Below are positions 26,775 to 38,567 of a stretch of 64,000 nt of DNA, piece after piece. The stretch spans positions 1 to 64,000 of the forward strand of contig JAKJXP020000120.1 in the NCBI GenBank assembly GCA_022225965.2, read 5' to 3'. Position 1 is the stretch's first letter. Each line of letters starts with the position of its first letter. Under the pieces are notes generated by a model. It was not told the origin of the DNA. It saw only the letters and a program-made list of their open reading frames with translations, and ran no database searches. Source of the DNA: Diatrype stigma. Lineage: Eukaryota > Ascomycota > Sordariomycetes > Xylariales > Diatrypaceae. A program made the translations under genes and the position numbers.

Positions 26775-28071
26775 CTTGGAGCCTGGTGTCTGTACGTAAT
26801 GCGTATGTGTTATGTACTAGGATCTGACATTTATTGTGTAAGTGTAGTAGGCACGAGTAGTATATGTGATACTACTTGTCCGAGTTGAGTTCTGTTCCTG
26901 ACCAACAGCTAAGGTGATGGCGATGATGATGATGATGTGCTGAGGTGCAGGGGGCTGCACCGGAGAAAAGCCATCTGAGATGGACCGGGTTGTATAGGCA
27001 CCTTCGATGTTGATTAGGCACCTACTAATGCACCCGGCAGTCAGGAATGCAGAGCAATCTGGGTGCTCTAGACTAGCGCCCAGGTATACTGAGGCAGTAG
27101 TTCAGCTGATTCAAGACAACAGATATGCTATGTAGGAGTCTGAGGCTGTCAGCAGTGCAATCCCAAGACAATCCAAAGACAGGCGTGAGACAGAGAGATC
27201 CGGTAAGCTGAAGTGGTAGGGCTGCATGTGGGGCATCGCTCTACCGGGGTGAGTTCATTATTGAAATAGCCACCTCCCTTTCAACTGCCTACAGCCCGAA
27301 AATGCATGTACCGGGGGGATAAATGGTAAAAGTTCACAAACCGTTCACGTGCAAGCGTGACGGTACCTCCCATACTTTGTACATACACACCCGTGGATCA
27401 CGCGTCGGAGCAGGCCTCACCTATGGAACTCCCATGACACTCATTATTGACTGTCTGTCTGACTGACTGACTGACTGATTGCCGACCATTACTCCCCAGG
27501 CAGAATATAGACCTGAGGATCTGCACCTTTGGCCTACTGACCTACGTAGTCCAGGAGCCATCAAGTTCCTGTTGTTACTGCGCCATACGTCATATCTGCT
27601 TCTGCCAACTGAACTGAAGGTGCGACTGGCCATGTTATAACTGAACAAGTAGTCGCTGTGCACTTTGTTCTGTTCCTATGGCAAGCTTGACAAGAACCTT
27701 AAGCGAACAAGAACATATCGACAAGAACCGACAACTTCTCGCATTTGCCAACTCTATTTTCTAACCCTTTTCGGACTTGTCCGGACCAAGCCAGCATAGG
27801 AAAAGAAAGGGGCCTTTCTAAGTACAACAGTAAGAAGAACAGGCACAAGAGCAACCGGGAATGACACCACAACTCAAGCGACATCTGTTTAATTCAATCT
27901 GCTTCGTTCTTCCGAGGTCTTCTTGAGCGCGTGCTGTCGTACCGCGTTTTTGCCTCTTCGCATCTTCGCGTCTCTGCATCCTTCCACATCACAGTGCATT
28001 GCATCGCATTGCTGATCAGATTTCAACCCTTCTTGGTTCCGAAGTGTATGCCTTATTAGCAGGACAACGTG
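26775..28071. promoter_or_regulatory. Divergent region between the palmitoyltransferase gene and RAP1
   Basis: 1.3 kb without a gene. Contains a CTGACTGA-type simple repeat near 27459-27477. Presumed promoters of both genes. Confidence 0.5.
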
Positions 28072-30768
28072 ATGTCCGCACCTATCGTCTACGAGGGCGT
28101 TGTCCCCCAAGATGGCAATGGTGGCACCTTGTTCAAAGGCATGAAGTTCTGGATGTCCCGTTACACTCCTGATCGCCATAACCTTACTCAGAATATCAAG
28201 GTAGATAACCTCGTACTTGCCTAGCATCCTAGCATCCCAGCATCCCAGCATCCCAGCATCCTTGCGGCTACCGCATTCGCTAACATGCATGCAATAGAGC
28301 AATGGTGGCAAGGTGGTTCTCCTTGAGAAACATGCCGACTATCTCCTAACAGACCACACAAAAAAGAACCCCCCCAACGGTTCTTACTCATGGAAATTCA
28401 TCAACGATTCTCTAGAGGCTGGCCATCTAAAACCGATGCAGGAGTACCTATGTACGGAAGCTCGTGGAACGGCCTCATCTGTAGGCTCATTGACGTCCCG
28501 GAAGGGCATCAGGACAGCTTTCACCGCTGAGGATGATCGCATTCTGGCCAAATGGGTCACCAAAAAAGAAAGATTGGGCGAAAGCATATTAGGAAACGCT
28601 ATCTACGAGGAGTTAGAGCGAAAGGTCCGATCTCAATACTATATTTACACTTTTCCCTTGAATCTTGCGGACGGCTGACCTCTGTAGTATCCTCGTCATA
28701 CCGCGCAATCATGGAGGAGTCGATGGAAGCAGAACGTATCCTACTTGCCTCGACCTCCTGTTTCCGATGGAGAAGACTCCCCTCCACCACCACGAGCCAC
28801 ACCTCAAGCCACAGGATCAAGTGGCACCCCATCTCGTCCTCGATCAAGGCAGGCCCCTAATCCGAAGCCTGCTGCTGCTGGCCGAAGAAACCCCTTCACC
28901 CAGGAGGAGGATGAGCTCATGATAGAGTATATTCGACAATGTGAAAGTGAGGGTAAATTCCTTTCGGGTAACGAGATATTTAAGGATTTAGCCAAAGACG
29001 TCCGTATGACCAATCTTCTTGATAATCACTGCTGACTTCGATGTAGTTTCCACAACATACCATGCATTCCTGGAGAGATCGGTGGCTGAAGCACTTAAGA
29101 CCCAGACTGGAGGATCAACGCAACAGTACTGCATACGAGTCTAAGGGGAAGAGGGTCAGTTCATCCCCACACCAACTTAACGGGGGTGGTCGGCAGGGAC
29201 TTCCTCGAGAAGACGAGGATGAGAATACATCACCTAAAGGAGGTCAAGGACGGGGTGGAGACGATGATGAAGATCAAGAGCCACTACCAGGACCGTCCCG
29301 AGTACGTGCCAAGGTGTCTCCGGTTCAGCGTCAGGGGCCCCAAGAAGATATTGCAGTTGATGGTCGGTCGCCAAGCCCTGGGCCGCCCCCAGATGGCGAT
29401 GTGGGCGACAGTGAAGTTGAAGCGTCGTCTTATGCTGAGAAAGACCTGAAGAAGCAATTCTACGACGACTATCAAACTTTCGCTGACGATACAGAAAGTC
29501 AGGCCCAATGGTGGCCCACTATTAAGGGTCAAACATTCGAACTCTGGGAGCTCTGGCAGGCGGTCCAGTCTCAAAAGGTCGATGCCGAGGAGCGCGACTG
29601 GCAGCAGATCTCGGAAACTCTAGGCTTTAATTGGGTCGAAGATCCCGATATACCCGCTGACATCCGCCATTGCTACCAGATGCACCTCGGCGATTTCGAG
29701 GCTGGCTTGTTGGCATTCGAAGAGCAAAGTGACGATGAAGACGAAACGCAAGCTAATGCGATACTGGGAGCACCGCTGGCTTCCTCGCCAGCACTACCGC
29801 CGCTCAAGCGCTCCTATGATACGGCTCTTGGTCCTAGTCATTCGTACCCAAGCTCGCCACCAAAGCGGGCAAGATATGCCCGCGACAACGAGGTTCCCTC
29901 AACTCCTGACGATAAGAATGGCACATCCCATCTACGCCGACAAACAATTCCGTCAGGAGTCGAGTCGCCTACTTTGGGATCTCACGACACGCCAAACTTC
30001 AACCCCTCTCGAATGCCAGCCACTACACCTGGCTCGCGGAACTCCCGCTCCCAGTCGACACTTGAGGAGGTCGAGTCCCAAGTAAATATCACGCCATCTC
30101 AGCAACTTCGGTCTGAATTCGACGCAAGATCTGAAGAGGTAGTTACCCCCACACCGGCCCGGACGGCCCGGGACCCTTTTATACAAGACGAACTAGAGGA
30201 AGCGGATAATACTCCAAAGGCTTCCACTGAACACACCAACGCGCGCTCTTCAGACCCATCTCCGCCTAAGTCCAAGCGCCGCTCTCTTCCTAGCTCCTTC
30301 AACCAACCCCGATTTACTAGAGCGAGCGACTCCCCCGCATCGCGGCCACAGCGGCAGAGCCCTTTGCCGCAGGCGAAGCCTCAGACACCAGCCAGGGAAA
30401 CACCCGAAGACATTATTGATTTCTACATGTCCTTGGGTTACGCGCAGGACGTCGTAGTCCGCTCCCTTGATGTTACTACCTGGGTGCCCGGGCTCGCAAG
30501 CCAACTGATGGAGATGTTGAAGAGAGGCGAAAGCTTACCAACGAATTGGCGCGGCGTCTGGACACAGAAAGATGACGAGGTTTTAAGGGAAGTCGCTGCA
30601 GATGACCAGCCGCCGCGGGGAGATGCGAAGGAGCAGAGGAAGAAGGAGAAGAGGCTGGAGAGGCTGGAGAAGAAGCATACGCGCGAGGGCATGGATTTGA
30701 GAAAAGCTTTTCTTGAGGCGAGAGATAGAGAGAAGCGAGTCAAATTCGCCGTTGGGGGTTCGAGGTGA
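28072..30768 (+). CDS. RAP1: Telomere-binding protein RAP1 (BRCT, two Myb, ARID-like, RCT)
   Basis: Nuclear shelterin component that acts at telomeres. Four exons, 28072-28200, 28298-28624, 28688-28999 and 29047-30768, give 829 residues. N-terminal BRCT domain (about 1-105, GTLFKGMKFWMSR ... GSYSWKFINDSLEAG). Myb 1 (about 115-168, FTAEDDRILAKWV ... YPRHTAQSWRSRW) and Myb 2 (about 220-273, NPFTQEEDELMIEYI ... FPQHTMHSWRDRW). A Pro/Asp/Glu-rich linker follows. Residues ~390-475 look like an ARID/BRIGHT fold (FELWELWQAV ... DWQQISETLGF ... CYQMHLGDFE). The C-terminal RCT domain (about 708-760, PEDIIDFYMSLGYAQDVVV ... NWRGVWTQKDDEVL) is the protein-interaction module and is followed by a basic helix. 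Each Myb is split by an intron at the same place, both with a rare GTCCG donor. The start ATG is the one directly before SAPIVYEG. Confidence 0.92.
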
Positions 30769-31295
30769 AAGGGGCAGAACAGAGCGTGAACAACTCGCAC
30801 GGAATATGACGCTTGTAATTATGTGTGGGTGTCTTTATGGGCCTTGATACCATCAGCGGTGTGTTATTAAACTTGTAAGGACCGGGCCTGGCATACATGG
30901 CCTTGGTATACTATTGATTACATTCAACAGAAGCCAACAGTTTCACAGACACTCCCTTGCCTCAGTAAGAGAGATACCTGTATACTGAGCTGTATACCAA
31001 GGTATATTCAGTAAAACAAAGCTCTGCTCCGACAACCATTCGAGTCGTCAACCCTATCTATTCCTGGAGCGAAATCCCCTTCCATTTTCGAGTGGGAAGA
31101 CATCCATCCGTCCCTTCATTCAACATATCCATACTTCGTACATCCATGCGTACACCCAGCGAGTGGTATGACCTCTCCAACCCCCCGCACCTAACATCGG
31201 TACTTAGCTGTCTGTCTATCTATTCAACTGATCCGCTCGATAAGTCCGCTGGACGAATTCTTTCTCCAGGCAGAGAAGAAAGGGGGGGTTCCGCT
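30769..31295. other. Convergent 3' intergenic region
   Basis: Between RAP1 (+) and the unknown gene (-). No gene or RNA seen. Confidence 0.5.
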
Positions 31296-31921
31296 TTAAT
31301 TGATCCGCAATGCCTCAAACACCCGACCCTGGATGCTCGGCGGCAAGCGAGCCTCCAGATGCCACCGGGTCCTCTGTCTCATCCACGGCAAGCGATCGTC
31401 GATCCAGAACTGCTTGGCAAAGCTCGCCAAATCCTCCAATTGCTCCTCCGCAACCTCTTCAGCCTCGACCTCCTCCCCCTCCTCCTCCTCTACCTCCCCT
31501 TCCTCTTCCTCTTCCTCCTGTCCCGCACCCACACCCACACCAACATTCTCGGCCCCCGCCGTCTCGAACAACCCGCCACGTCTCTGCTCTCGCCCCGGCT
31601 CCCGCATTACCAAGCCCGGCGCCCGCAGCTGCAGGCACAGCGACAGCAGGTGCGCGAACAGCCGCGGCAGCAGCTCCCGCTGGTGGCCGCCGAAGTACTC
31701 GAGGTAGTCGGGCACGATGGAGGCGTGCGGGGCGTCGTGCGCGTGGTTCATGTGGTGCATGGCGATGCCCATGACGGACCACTATTTTTTTCCGGCGGGG
31801 TTTCTGGTGTTAGTGAAGAGGAAACCAAGACAGGGGAGGGGGAAGAAAAGGGAAGGAAAGGAAAGAGATTTTGGTAAATTCCGGGGGGGGGGGGGGGGGG
31901 GGGGGGTTGAANNNNNNNNNN

Positions 31922-31957
<36 letters not shown>

Positions 31958-33270
31958 TTTTCACTCACCAGCGTGAACCGCGGCGGCGGGTGATCGCGCA
32001 TCGCGGCGCCGAGCCTCTCCGCGGCGCGGTAGTGCCTGTCGCGGACGCGGATGCGATCGACGAAGGTCCTGCGGGGGTTATCATCCCTCCCTCCTACCCC
32101 TCCCGCCCCTCCCCCTCCTCCGCTACCTCCCAGCGCCATGCCGCTGACGGCCACGACGGCCCGTGGGAACAGCGGGAACCCGGGCTGGGCGGCGGCGCGG
32201 TCCCAGAACAGGCGGGCCTCGGCGCGGCGCGCGGCGCGCCCCACCGGGTACGCGTCGTGCCACGTCAGCTCGTTCCACTCCCGGTCCCAGACGCTGATGG
32301 TGTACACGGACCGCCGCGAACCGGGCCGCAGCGACACCTTGTGCTCGTGGATGTAGCACACGTACCGGTACCGCGCCCGCCCTTCCCGGTGCGTCCAGCC
32401 GGCTGGCCTCGACCGAGACCCGGAACCGGAACCCGGGCTTCCGGATCGTTGATGCCTCGCGGCGTTTCGGTTCGGGTTGCCTGGTTGGTGTCGCTCACCG
32501 CAGGCGGTGTAAGTGTTAGCAGTGTCAGTGTTCGTGTTACTTCTTGTAGTGCCAATGCGGCTGTTGGTGCTGGTGCTGGTGCTGCAGGGGTGGGGGGTGC
32601 GGGGGAGCTTGCGTTCTTGCAGAGGGGCCTTGTAGTCCTGGTAGAGCCGGATCGAGACCCACGGCTTGTTGAGGTCGGCGCGCAGGGCCGCGGGCAGCCG
32701 GACGTCGGGGGCCTCCTTCAGGACGGGGGCGTCCGTCGGTCTGCCGCCCCGCCGCCGGACCACCTCGAGCGGCTTGATGGGGTGGAAGTACACCCACGGC
32801 TTGTTGGGCTGCGTGCAGTTGTACGCGTTGAGGGCGGTGGGCACGGAGTCCTATACGTTTGTTTTTTCGGGGGGTCAGCCAGCTTTTCTTTCGTCGACGT
32901 TGCCTGTGTTCCAAGCTACTACCGCACGTCTTCTTCTCTTCTCTGGATAACTGGGCACCGGGAAGAGGATGCTACAGCTAACGTTGACAAATGTTGTCTT
33001 CGCGATGTTCTGAGGGGCTGGCCAAGGGGTTCAAGTAACCATTGTGAGAAAGTAGGGGGTGGGAGACGGGCGTGGGCTCGGGATGCTTGTTGGTGAACCT
33101 ACCTGACGGGGGAATTTCCCCTTGGCCAATGCCTTGAGTGTGGCTACGATATCGCCGTACTCCTCGTCTTTCAGGCTCGGTAGGTATGTCGGGCTGTTTC
33201 TATCGAATGCGAAGGGGAGGGGCCTGAGGTCGGGGGCATCCGCTGCTCTCGATCTGTTGCCCGTAGACAT
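31296..33270 (-). CDS. Unknown protein, interrupted in an intron by an assembly gap
   Basis: Not recognised. Three exons join in frame, 33103-33270, 31969-32850 and 31296-31781, giving about 511 residues. The second intron (31782-31968) contains the N gap and its homopolymer flanks, so its true length is unknown. Visible features: an N-terminal block rich in Pro/Asp (FAFDRNSPTYLPSLKDEEYG); two related NKPWV motifs about 45 residues apart (NKPWVYFHPIKPLEV and NKPWVSIRLYQDYKAP); a Ser/Thr/Asn-rich insertion; a Trp/Arg-rich core (YTISVWDREWNELTWHDAYPVG); a Gly run; a His-rich patch after the gap (MHHMNHAHDAPH); and an acidic Glu run near the C-terminus. No signal peptide or membrane segment. Possibly a fungus-specific family; no function is proposed. 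If coding sequence is missing at the gap, the protein is longer than given. Confidence 0.65.
31883..31957. other. Assembly gap (10 N) between a G24 and a C36 homopolymer
   Basis: G24 at 31883-31906, a five-base spacer, ten N at 31912-31921, then C36 at 31922-31957. The N count is a placeholder and the homopolymers are probably where reads failed. It lies in an intron of the unknown gene. Confidence 0.95.
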
Positions 33271-34461
33271 CTTCGATCGTTGGCAGTTGGGCTCTCCTGG
33301 GATGGGCGGCGTTCAGGGGCTCCAACCGTCCTTCAATCAAACTATAGGGGATGGCCAACACTGCGCTGGTATGCGGCTGCTCGAATGGTAAGGGGATATG
33401 CGTAATTGGATGGATGGATGGTTTGTATCACAAACCGGGGGGGCTTCGATAGCTATATCCTAAAACGCGTAGTAGCTTGCTTCTTCTACGTACAGGGAAT
33501 AAGGAATGAAAAATATATTTCCATCGCCATGCTATGAGCTTCGTAGCTGCCTGGTAGCTCTACAGCTCTACAGCTTTAATACACCTCGTGAACACTTCTG
33601 GAATGGTCGAGGAACAAAGGAGAGCTCTAACCAGTTGGCGAGAGACAGACATGCAACAACCAACTGGAGGACAAGCATGAGTCACATTATAGCTTGCTTG
33701 CTCTTCCATGTGTAACCTGTGTATTGCATCTATCTACCTCTCTAGGTTTCCGTGGAGCGGAGAGTGATATGAAGTGCATTGCCAGATTCGTTCTTTGTTG
33801 GACGATTAACCAGTTGTTACTTGGGTTGGGGTAACTGGCGATCGGTGCAACAACGGAAAGAAGACCTGGATAGTAGCTATAGGCAGTAGGCAGATACGTT
33901 CTTTGTTTCTCGCCCTCTTAGCGAATCTAGTCCCACCATTGACGTCTCTCGACTACGAGTTCATCTGCAGGGGGTAGGTAGTAAGTAACCTGGAAGCCAT
34001 TCGGACTGAACATAATGAAACTCATGTAAGCCCCTTTTAGTGGTACCGGAAAATTGCAATAATACCTAATTAATAATACCATCCACGTTCCAGCCTAGCT
34101 AGTCCCAACCCCCATCAGCAAACATATCCATAAAGGACAAGATATATATAGATAGGTAAATGGATTGGTTGAGTATGTGTAACTGCATGCCTTCATGTAT
34201 GTTTCCATGGCTGCGACAAGAGGGGGAGTTGGGGGGGTTGGTATGGGTAGCCACAGGGTTAACTGCGACTTTACTTGTTTTTCTAATAGGTGTGGCCGAC
34301 CGTAAGTTGGGGAACGAGAGGGAAGTTGGAGGAGAGTTGGGCTTAAGTACAATAAGTGACAAGATAAGCAAGGGTAGCTTCGCTCTATCACCAAAGTAGC
34401 CACCCAAATTGATGGTTGTGCAAAGCACCAAAAAGAATGAGAAGAAAGAAAAAAAGATAAT
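33271..34461. other. Intergenic region between the unknown gene and tRNA-Ser
   Basis: 1.2 kb with no supportable gene. Short GGAT repeats near 33410; otherwise A/T-richer DNA. Confidence 0.5.
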
Positions 34462-34593
34462 CGACACGAGCAGGATTCGAACCTACGCACCCGAAGGTAT
34501 CAGATGATATCGAAGAGAAATGTAGAATCGTGAATCGTCATTCTACTTTCTCAGCATTCTAGTCTGACGCTTTAACCGCTCAGCCATCGTGCC
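34462..34593 (-). tRNA. tRNA-Ser (anticodon AGA), with intron
   Basis: Acceptor stem GGCACGA (from 34593) pairs with TCGTGTC (34469-34463), discriminator G at 34462. Anticodon stem TCAGA/TCTGA, anticodon AGA at 34560-34558 with T33 before it and A37 after it. The long variable arm (around CCTTCGGG) marks a class II tRNA and with AGA gives serine. T arm GTAGG-TTCGAAT-CCTGC. An intron of roughly 48 nt follows position 37, at the normal site, which explains the 132-nt length. Confidence 0.92.
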
Positions 34594-36025
34594 CCACATT
34601 GAATAAATTCTCGAGTTGTTAGAGTATACGAATGACCCCACCACATTGTGTCTGCCGGGCTACTGCTACAAGTCTACTCTACCCAAGTACTTACTATGTA
34701 TAAGTCTACCCAAAACTACGTACTACTTACCTGGTTACTATACTGGCTCCATAAACTGCTCCTAGGTAGCTCAGGAAGATGGCGCAGTTCATGTTTGTGT
34801 GTTGGGCAACGGGACTGACTGGTCTACGTGATGACACGGAGGGTCTCTTAAGAGCACTCGAGACGTAATCATCTAGATTGCTTGCTGCTTGCTTGCTGCT
34901 TTGCTTTACCTCTGCTGAACGTATCGTATCACCCAAGAATCCAACACAGCCCAACCCCATCTCATATCATCCTATCTTATCCCATCACGACGCACGCAGC
35001 AAACAGGTTGTCCCCCCTACTACGCAGTCCTTCCTCCCTAGAGCCAAGCGCGCAAGCTCCGCATCCAGTGAGAAAAGGGTGGTGTTTGAAAACACCTGGC
35101 GGAAAAGGACAGCATCTTGCATCTTGCATCTTGCATCTTGCATCTTGCATCTTACATCTTGTATCATCATCAGCGTTGTCTTTCTCCGTTGCGCGACGCA
35201 CAATGCGAGCCCCATCCGCCTGTTGTCTGGTTGGCTCCTTCGTCCAGCGACTGCCGGATACGAAAGAACCCCCAGTTTAGTCATGTCAAGTCCTGGTGGT
35301 ACCCAGTTATGGCCGGGGTTAGGCCCTTGTCAGTGCATCTCCAAGGGGGTAGAGTAGGTGACCTGTATTGCGTTAACGTAGTTGAGTATTCATGGTACTC
35401 CCTGAACTCGCCCATTCTGGCAGGATTGGTAGGGCTTGCTTTGGTTGGTAGTCACGGGGCGAGGGCAACCCCTCACTAGAAGGCGTCGGTCGAAGAAAAG
35501 CGGCTGCAAAGAAATGTTCCAGCTATGATTCACTGTTTTCTGTAGCCACTTGGCAATACGTAGGCTATGAAAGATGCTCCATGGACATGTGCACCCGTCC
35601 ATCGAAGCAAGGAGTGTTCCTGTCCGTCTCCCAGGCGAAATACCTGGGGAGCGTTGGATGCCGACATGGGACCATGGTCGAAGTCACATCTCCCCATACT
35701 ACACTACAAATTGCCCTCATAAGCAGGTCTCAAAATAGAGAAAACGTAAGATGGGGACGGAAAAACAAAATACAAGCGAGAGGGGGTATCAAATATAGGC
35801 CTCGAGAATCCGTAAGTCCGCATGTCCGAAGCTCTTTTGAATCCGAGACCGCAGCGCCGTTATCCCATCAAGTCCGTAGAGGCGCCGTCGAAAAACGCCT
35901 TGTCCTGCTCTATAGGGTCCGGATTCCGTCAAATGCTCGCGCTGTGGCAAGCTCAAATCCTTACTACGGTCGGTGAAAACCGATCTAAGTCTCTGGGGTC
36001 CTTGCTAAGTCTCCTACTGGAAGAC
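34594..36025. other. Intergenic region between tRNA-Ser and the TRF4-type gene
   Basis: 1.4 kb without a supportable gene. It holds the 7-bp array at 35113-35161. Confidence 0.5.
35113..35161. repeat. Tandem repeat, 7 x 7 bp (CATCTTG)
   Basis: Seven copies of CATCTTG, the sixth with one G-to-A change. Confidence 0.9.
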
Positions 36026-38567
36026 TCAGTAGTGTTTGCTCTTCTGCGACTTCAGACTACCTTGGGAAGCTAGCCGTTGCAAGTAATCTCGCTGGACTTG
36101 GAAATTAGAGTATTTGCCTTCAAAGATAGGTTCTAGCAGCAATCCATTTCTGCCCGCGAGTGTCGACATCCGCTCTTTGAGGACAGCGTAAGCCTGCGAG
36201 AAATGCTTCAATATGGTAGCCGTATTGGCGGAGCCCCCAGAGATATCGTTCTCCGGGTTATTCGGGTCGAGAATAGACAGCCTATCACGGTTACGGTACA
36301 CAACGTTGCTGACGTCGTTCTTGTTGACTAGACCCGGGGGGTTCATGCGGATAGCAACCATCTGGTAGTTGAACTTGTTGCCATAGTAATCGAAGAACTC
36401 CATGAGTAGCTCGCCGAGGTGGTGCTCGGGCACCATGGAGCCGCTCTGGACCTGTGGTAAGCTGTTCAGCAGATGAACCACTAAGCAGATGACACTGAAG
36501 CCTCCGATCCCGCCATTGACTGGTTCGTTCAGCCCTCTCATGAGCAGAAAATGCTTGATGACAGAGACTAAGATAGGCATGGCAGGATACTTGGTCTTCC
36601 AGTCAAGGAAGGTCTGGATAGCATTGTGACCATCGAGTTTCTCGATGGAGATGTCGACCTTCAAAGCGGTTGCTCCATCTGCATACTTGACGAGAGGAAC
36701 CTTAGCTCTGGTGATAAGCTCGATCTCGTTCCGGTAGGCAACCCGATGACTAGTAAGCCAAGCGCGCAGAGCGAACAGGTTGCTCTTAGCTGAATACACA
36801 GGCCTCCCAGTCTCGACGAAACGATATGAACAAATAGCAATGTCCATATCGGCAGTAGGGAGGTAGAGGCCTGACATGAAGGAGCCGAAGGGGTACAAGT
36901 CGGCATCAGGCCATTTCTTCTTGATGATAGTTCTCAGGTTCTCGACCAAATCTTGGCGAACCCGTTCCTCAAAGTCGCGCGGTCGGACGTATTCATAGAA
37001 GTCAATGATCTCCTTGTGCAATCTAAGTCGCAGGAAAATATTAGCGGTTAGTATTCTAGACTTGTGTACCGAAAAATGGAATGAGGGGGAAGAATCAAGA
37101 GATCAAGGCAGGTGAGTGAACTGACCGTGTAGCCATGGAAGGGGTAGCAGAATGATCAGTCTGGGCCCAGGGACATGGATCCTCGTTTTGGACGGGTTGC
37201 CAATCGGGAACGATGGTGCCGGTAGAGGCCATGCGGCGGACCGGTTTGAGCGAAGCATGAGGCAATTTGATCTGATCATCAAACGTGCGTTTACGATTAC
37301 CTAGCGAGGCGGAAGCAGTAAGATCAATCGGGTTCTCCTTGATGCCTGGTCTCTGGGGGGATTGCTGCCGCTGGGTATCACGGCCAGCAAATCGTTGTGA
37401 ACGTGGCTCTCGTGATGATACTACTGGGTTCTTCCCATTACCTTCATCCTCACTGAGGTCGCAGGAAATGAAATCAGCTTCAGTAGCAACAGCAGGCTTC
37501 TTGGCTTCAGCCTCCACGCGGGCTTTGCGGATCAGCTGCACCATATCGAGCTTCTTGCGTGTGGTCTCGTCGGGTGGAGGAAGGGCGGTGTAAGGGTCGG
37601 GATTTGACCACTTCGGGGCTTCTTGAGGGCGATCCGGGGCCGACGACATGGTTCGCGCGCGTTTGGCAGCAGGCTCGCCGTTGTCCCTGGCGCTGTTGTC
37701 TTCGCCGCCGGATTCGTCAGAGATGTCCATGGCTGCCTCGTCACTATCCGACAGTTCCGCGGGGTCTCTGTAGGTCACTCGGCCCGTGGTATCGCCCAAC
37801 ATCAGCTCGGCCTCCTGGTCATGCGTACTATGCAAAAGCAGTCGATCGGCAGCTTTTTGCACGAAGCGCTGCGGGAAGGGGCGGGAGCGTTGGTTGCCGC
37901 GGCCGCGATTCTGGTTTCGGTCGTGATTACGAGGAGGACGATCGCGGTCGCGATTCGATCTTCCGTTCTCTTGGCGGCGTGGGAATCTATCTCTATGAGG
38001 CATGTGCGAGTCTAGGTTAGGAGATTTTTCCTCAAACGAGTACCTATTACCACTGCGGGCAACTGTATGATGACGGGAATCAGGGGAAGGGCGGTACGAA
38101 TCATACCGGTCTGGACCAGGGCCCCGACCATCTTGTGCACTGGGACGGTAGGAATCGACGTTGAGCCCCGGAGGGCCTTCTGCGCGGAAAGTGAAAGCGC
38201 CCTGAGGTGGGCGGAATTCGTCGCGACGTTCTCCGTCTCGACCGCGATTGCGGTCATGATCGCGGGCGCGGGGGTAGGAATCGCGTGCAGATGATTGGCG
38301 TAGGTCGGAGAAAGGACCACGGTAGCCATTATCGCCCCGTCGATCGTCCCGGGGACTGTCCCGGGGGTTGAAGCGATCATCGGGAACTCGTCGCCGCGTA
38401 TCATCATCCCATCGCTGCTGCTGTTGCTGCTGCTGCGGCGGCGGCGGCGGCGGTAGTCTATCTGAGTATGTACGCGACTGCTGAGGTGAAGGGGGACGTG
38501 GGGGGAGGGTACTTGATGCCGGCGGAGGCGGCAATGGCACGTAGTGATCTTGCGATCGATGCGCCAT
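36026..38567 (-). CDS. Non-canonical poly(A) polymerase, TRF4 / Cid14 type (TRAMP complex)
   Basis: Nuclear nucleotidyltransferase that adds short A tails to aberrant RNAs for exosome decay. Two exons, 37126-38567 and 36026-37022, with a 103-nt intron, give 812 residues; the junction restores TRLHKEIIDFYEYVRP. The N-terminal ~440 residues are disordered: a proline run, a Gln run, then Arg/Asp/Gly-rich RDR-type repeats as in RNA-binding tails. The catalytic Pol-beta-like domain contains GSFMSGLYLPTADMDIAI with Asp539 and Asp541 as two of the metal-binding carboxylates, and VDISIE supplies the third. The PAP-associated domain follows (GGIGGFSVICLVVHLLNS, GELLMEFFDYYGNKFNY). The C-terminus ends soon after the catalytic module. 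The paralogues TRF4/TRF5 cannot be told apart from this window. Complete. Confidence 0.92.

Noticed and set aside
31717..33096. 459-codon plus-strand frame running across the N gap
   Set aside because: It reads through homopolymers and the gap, is antisense to the spliced gene, and has no family motif.
35113..35161. Regular short repeats considered as a CRISPR-like array
   Set aside because: Units are directly adjacent without spacers; it is a 7-bp microsatellite in a eukaryotic genome.
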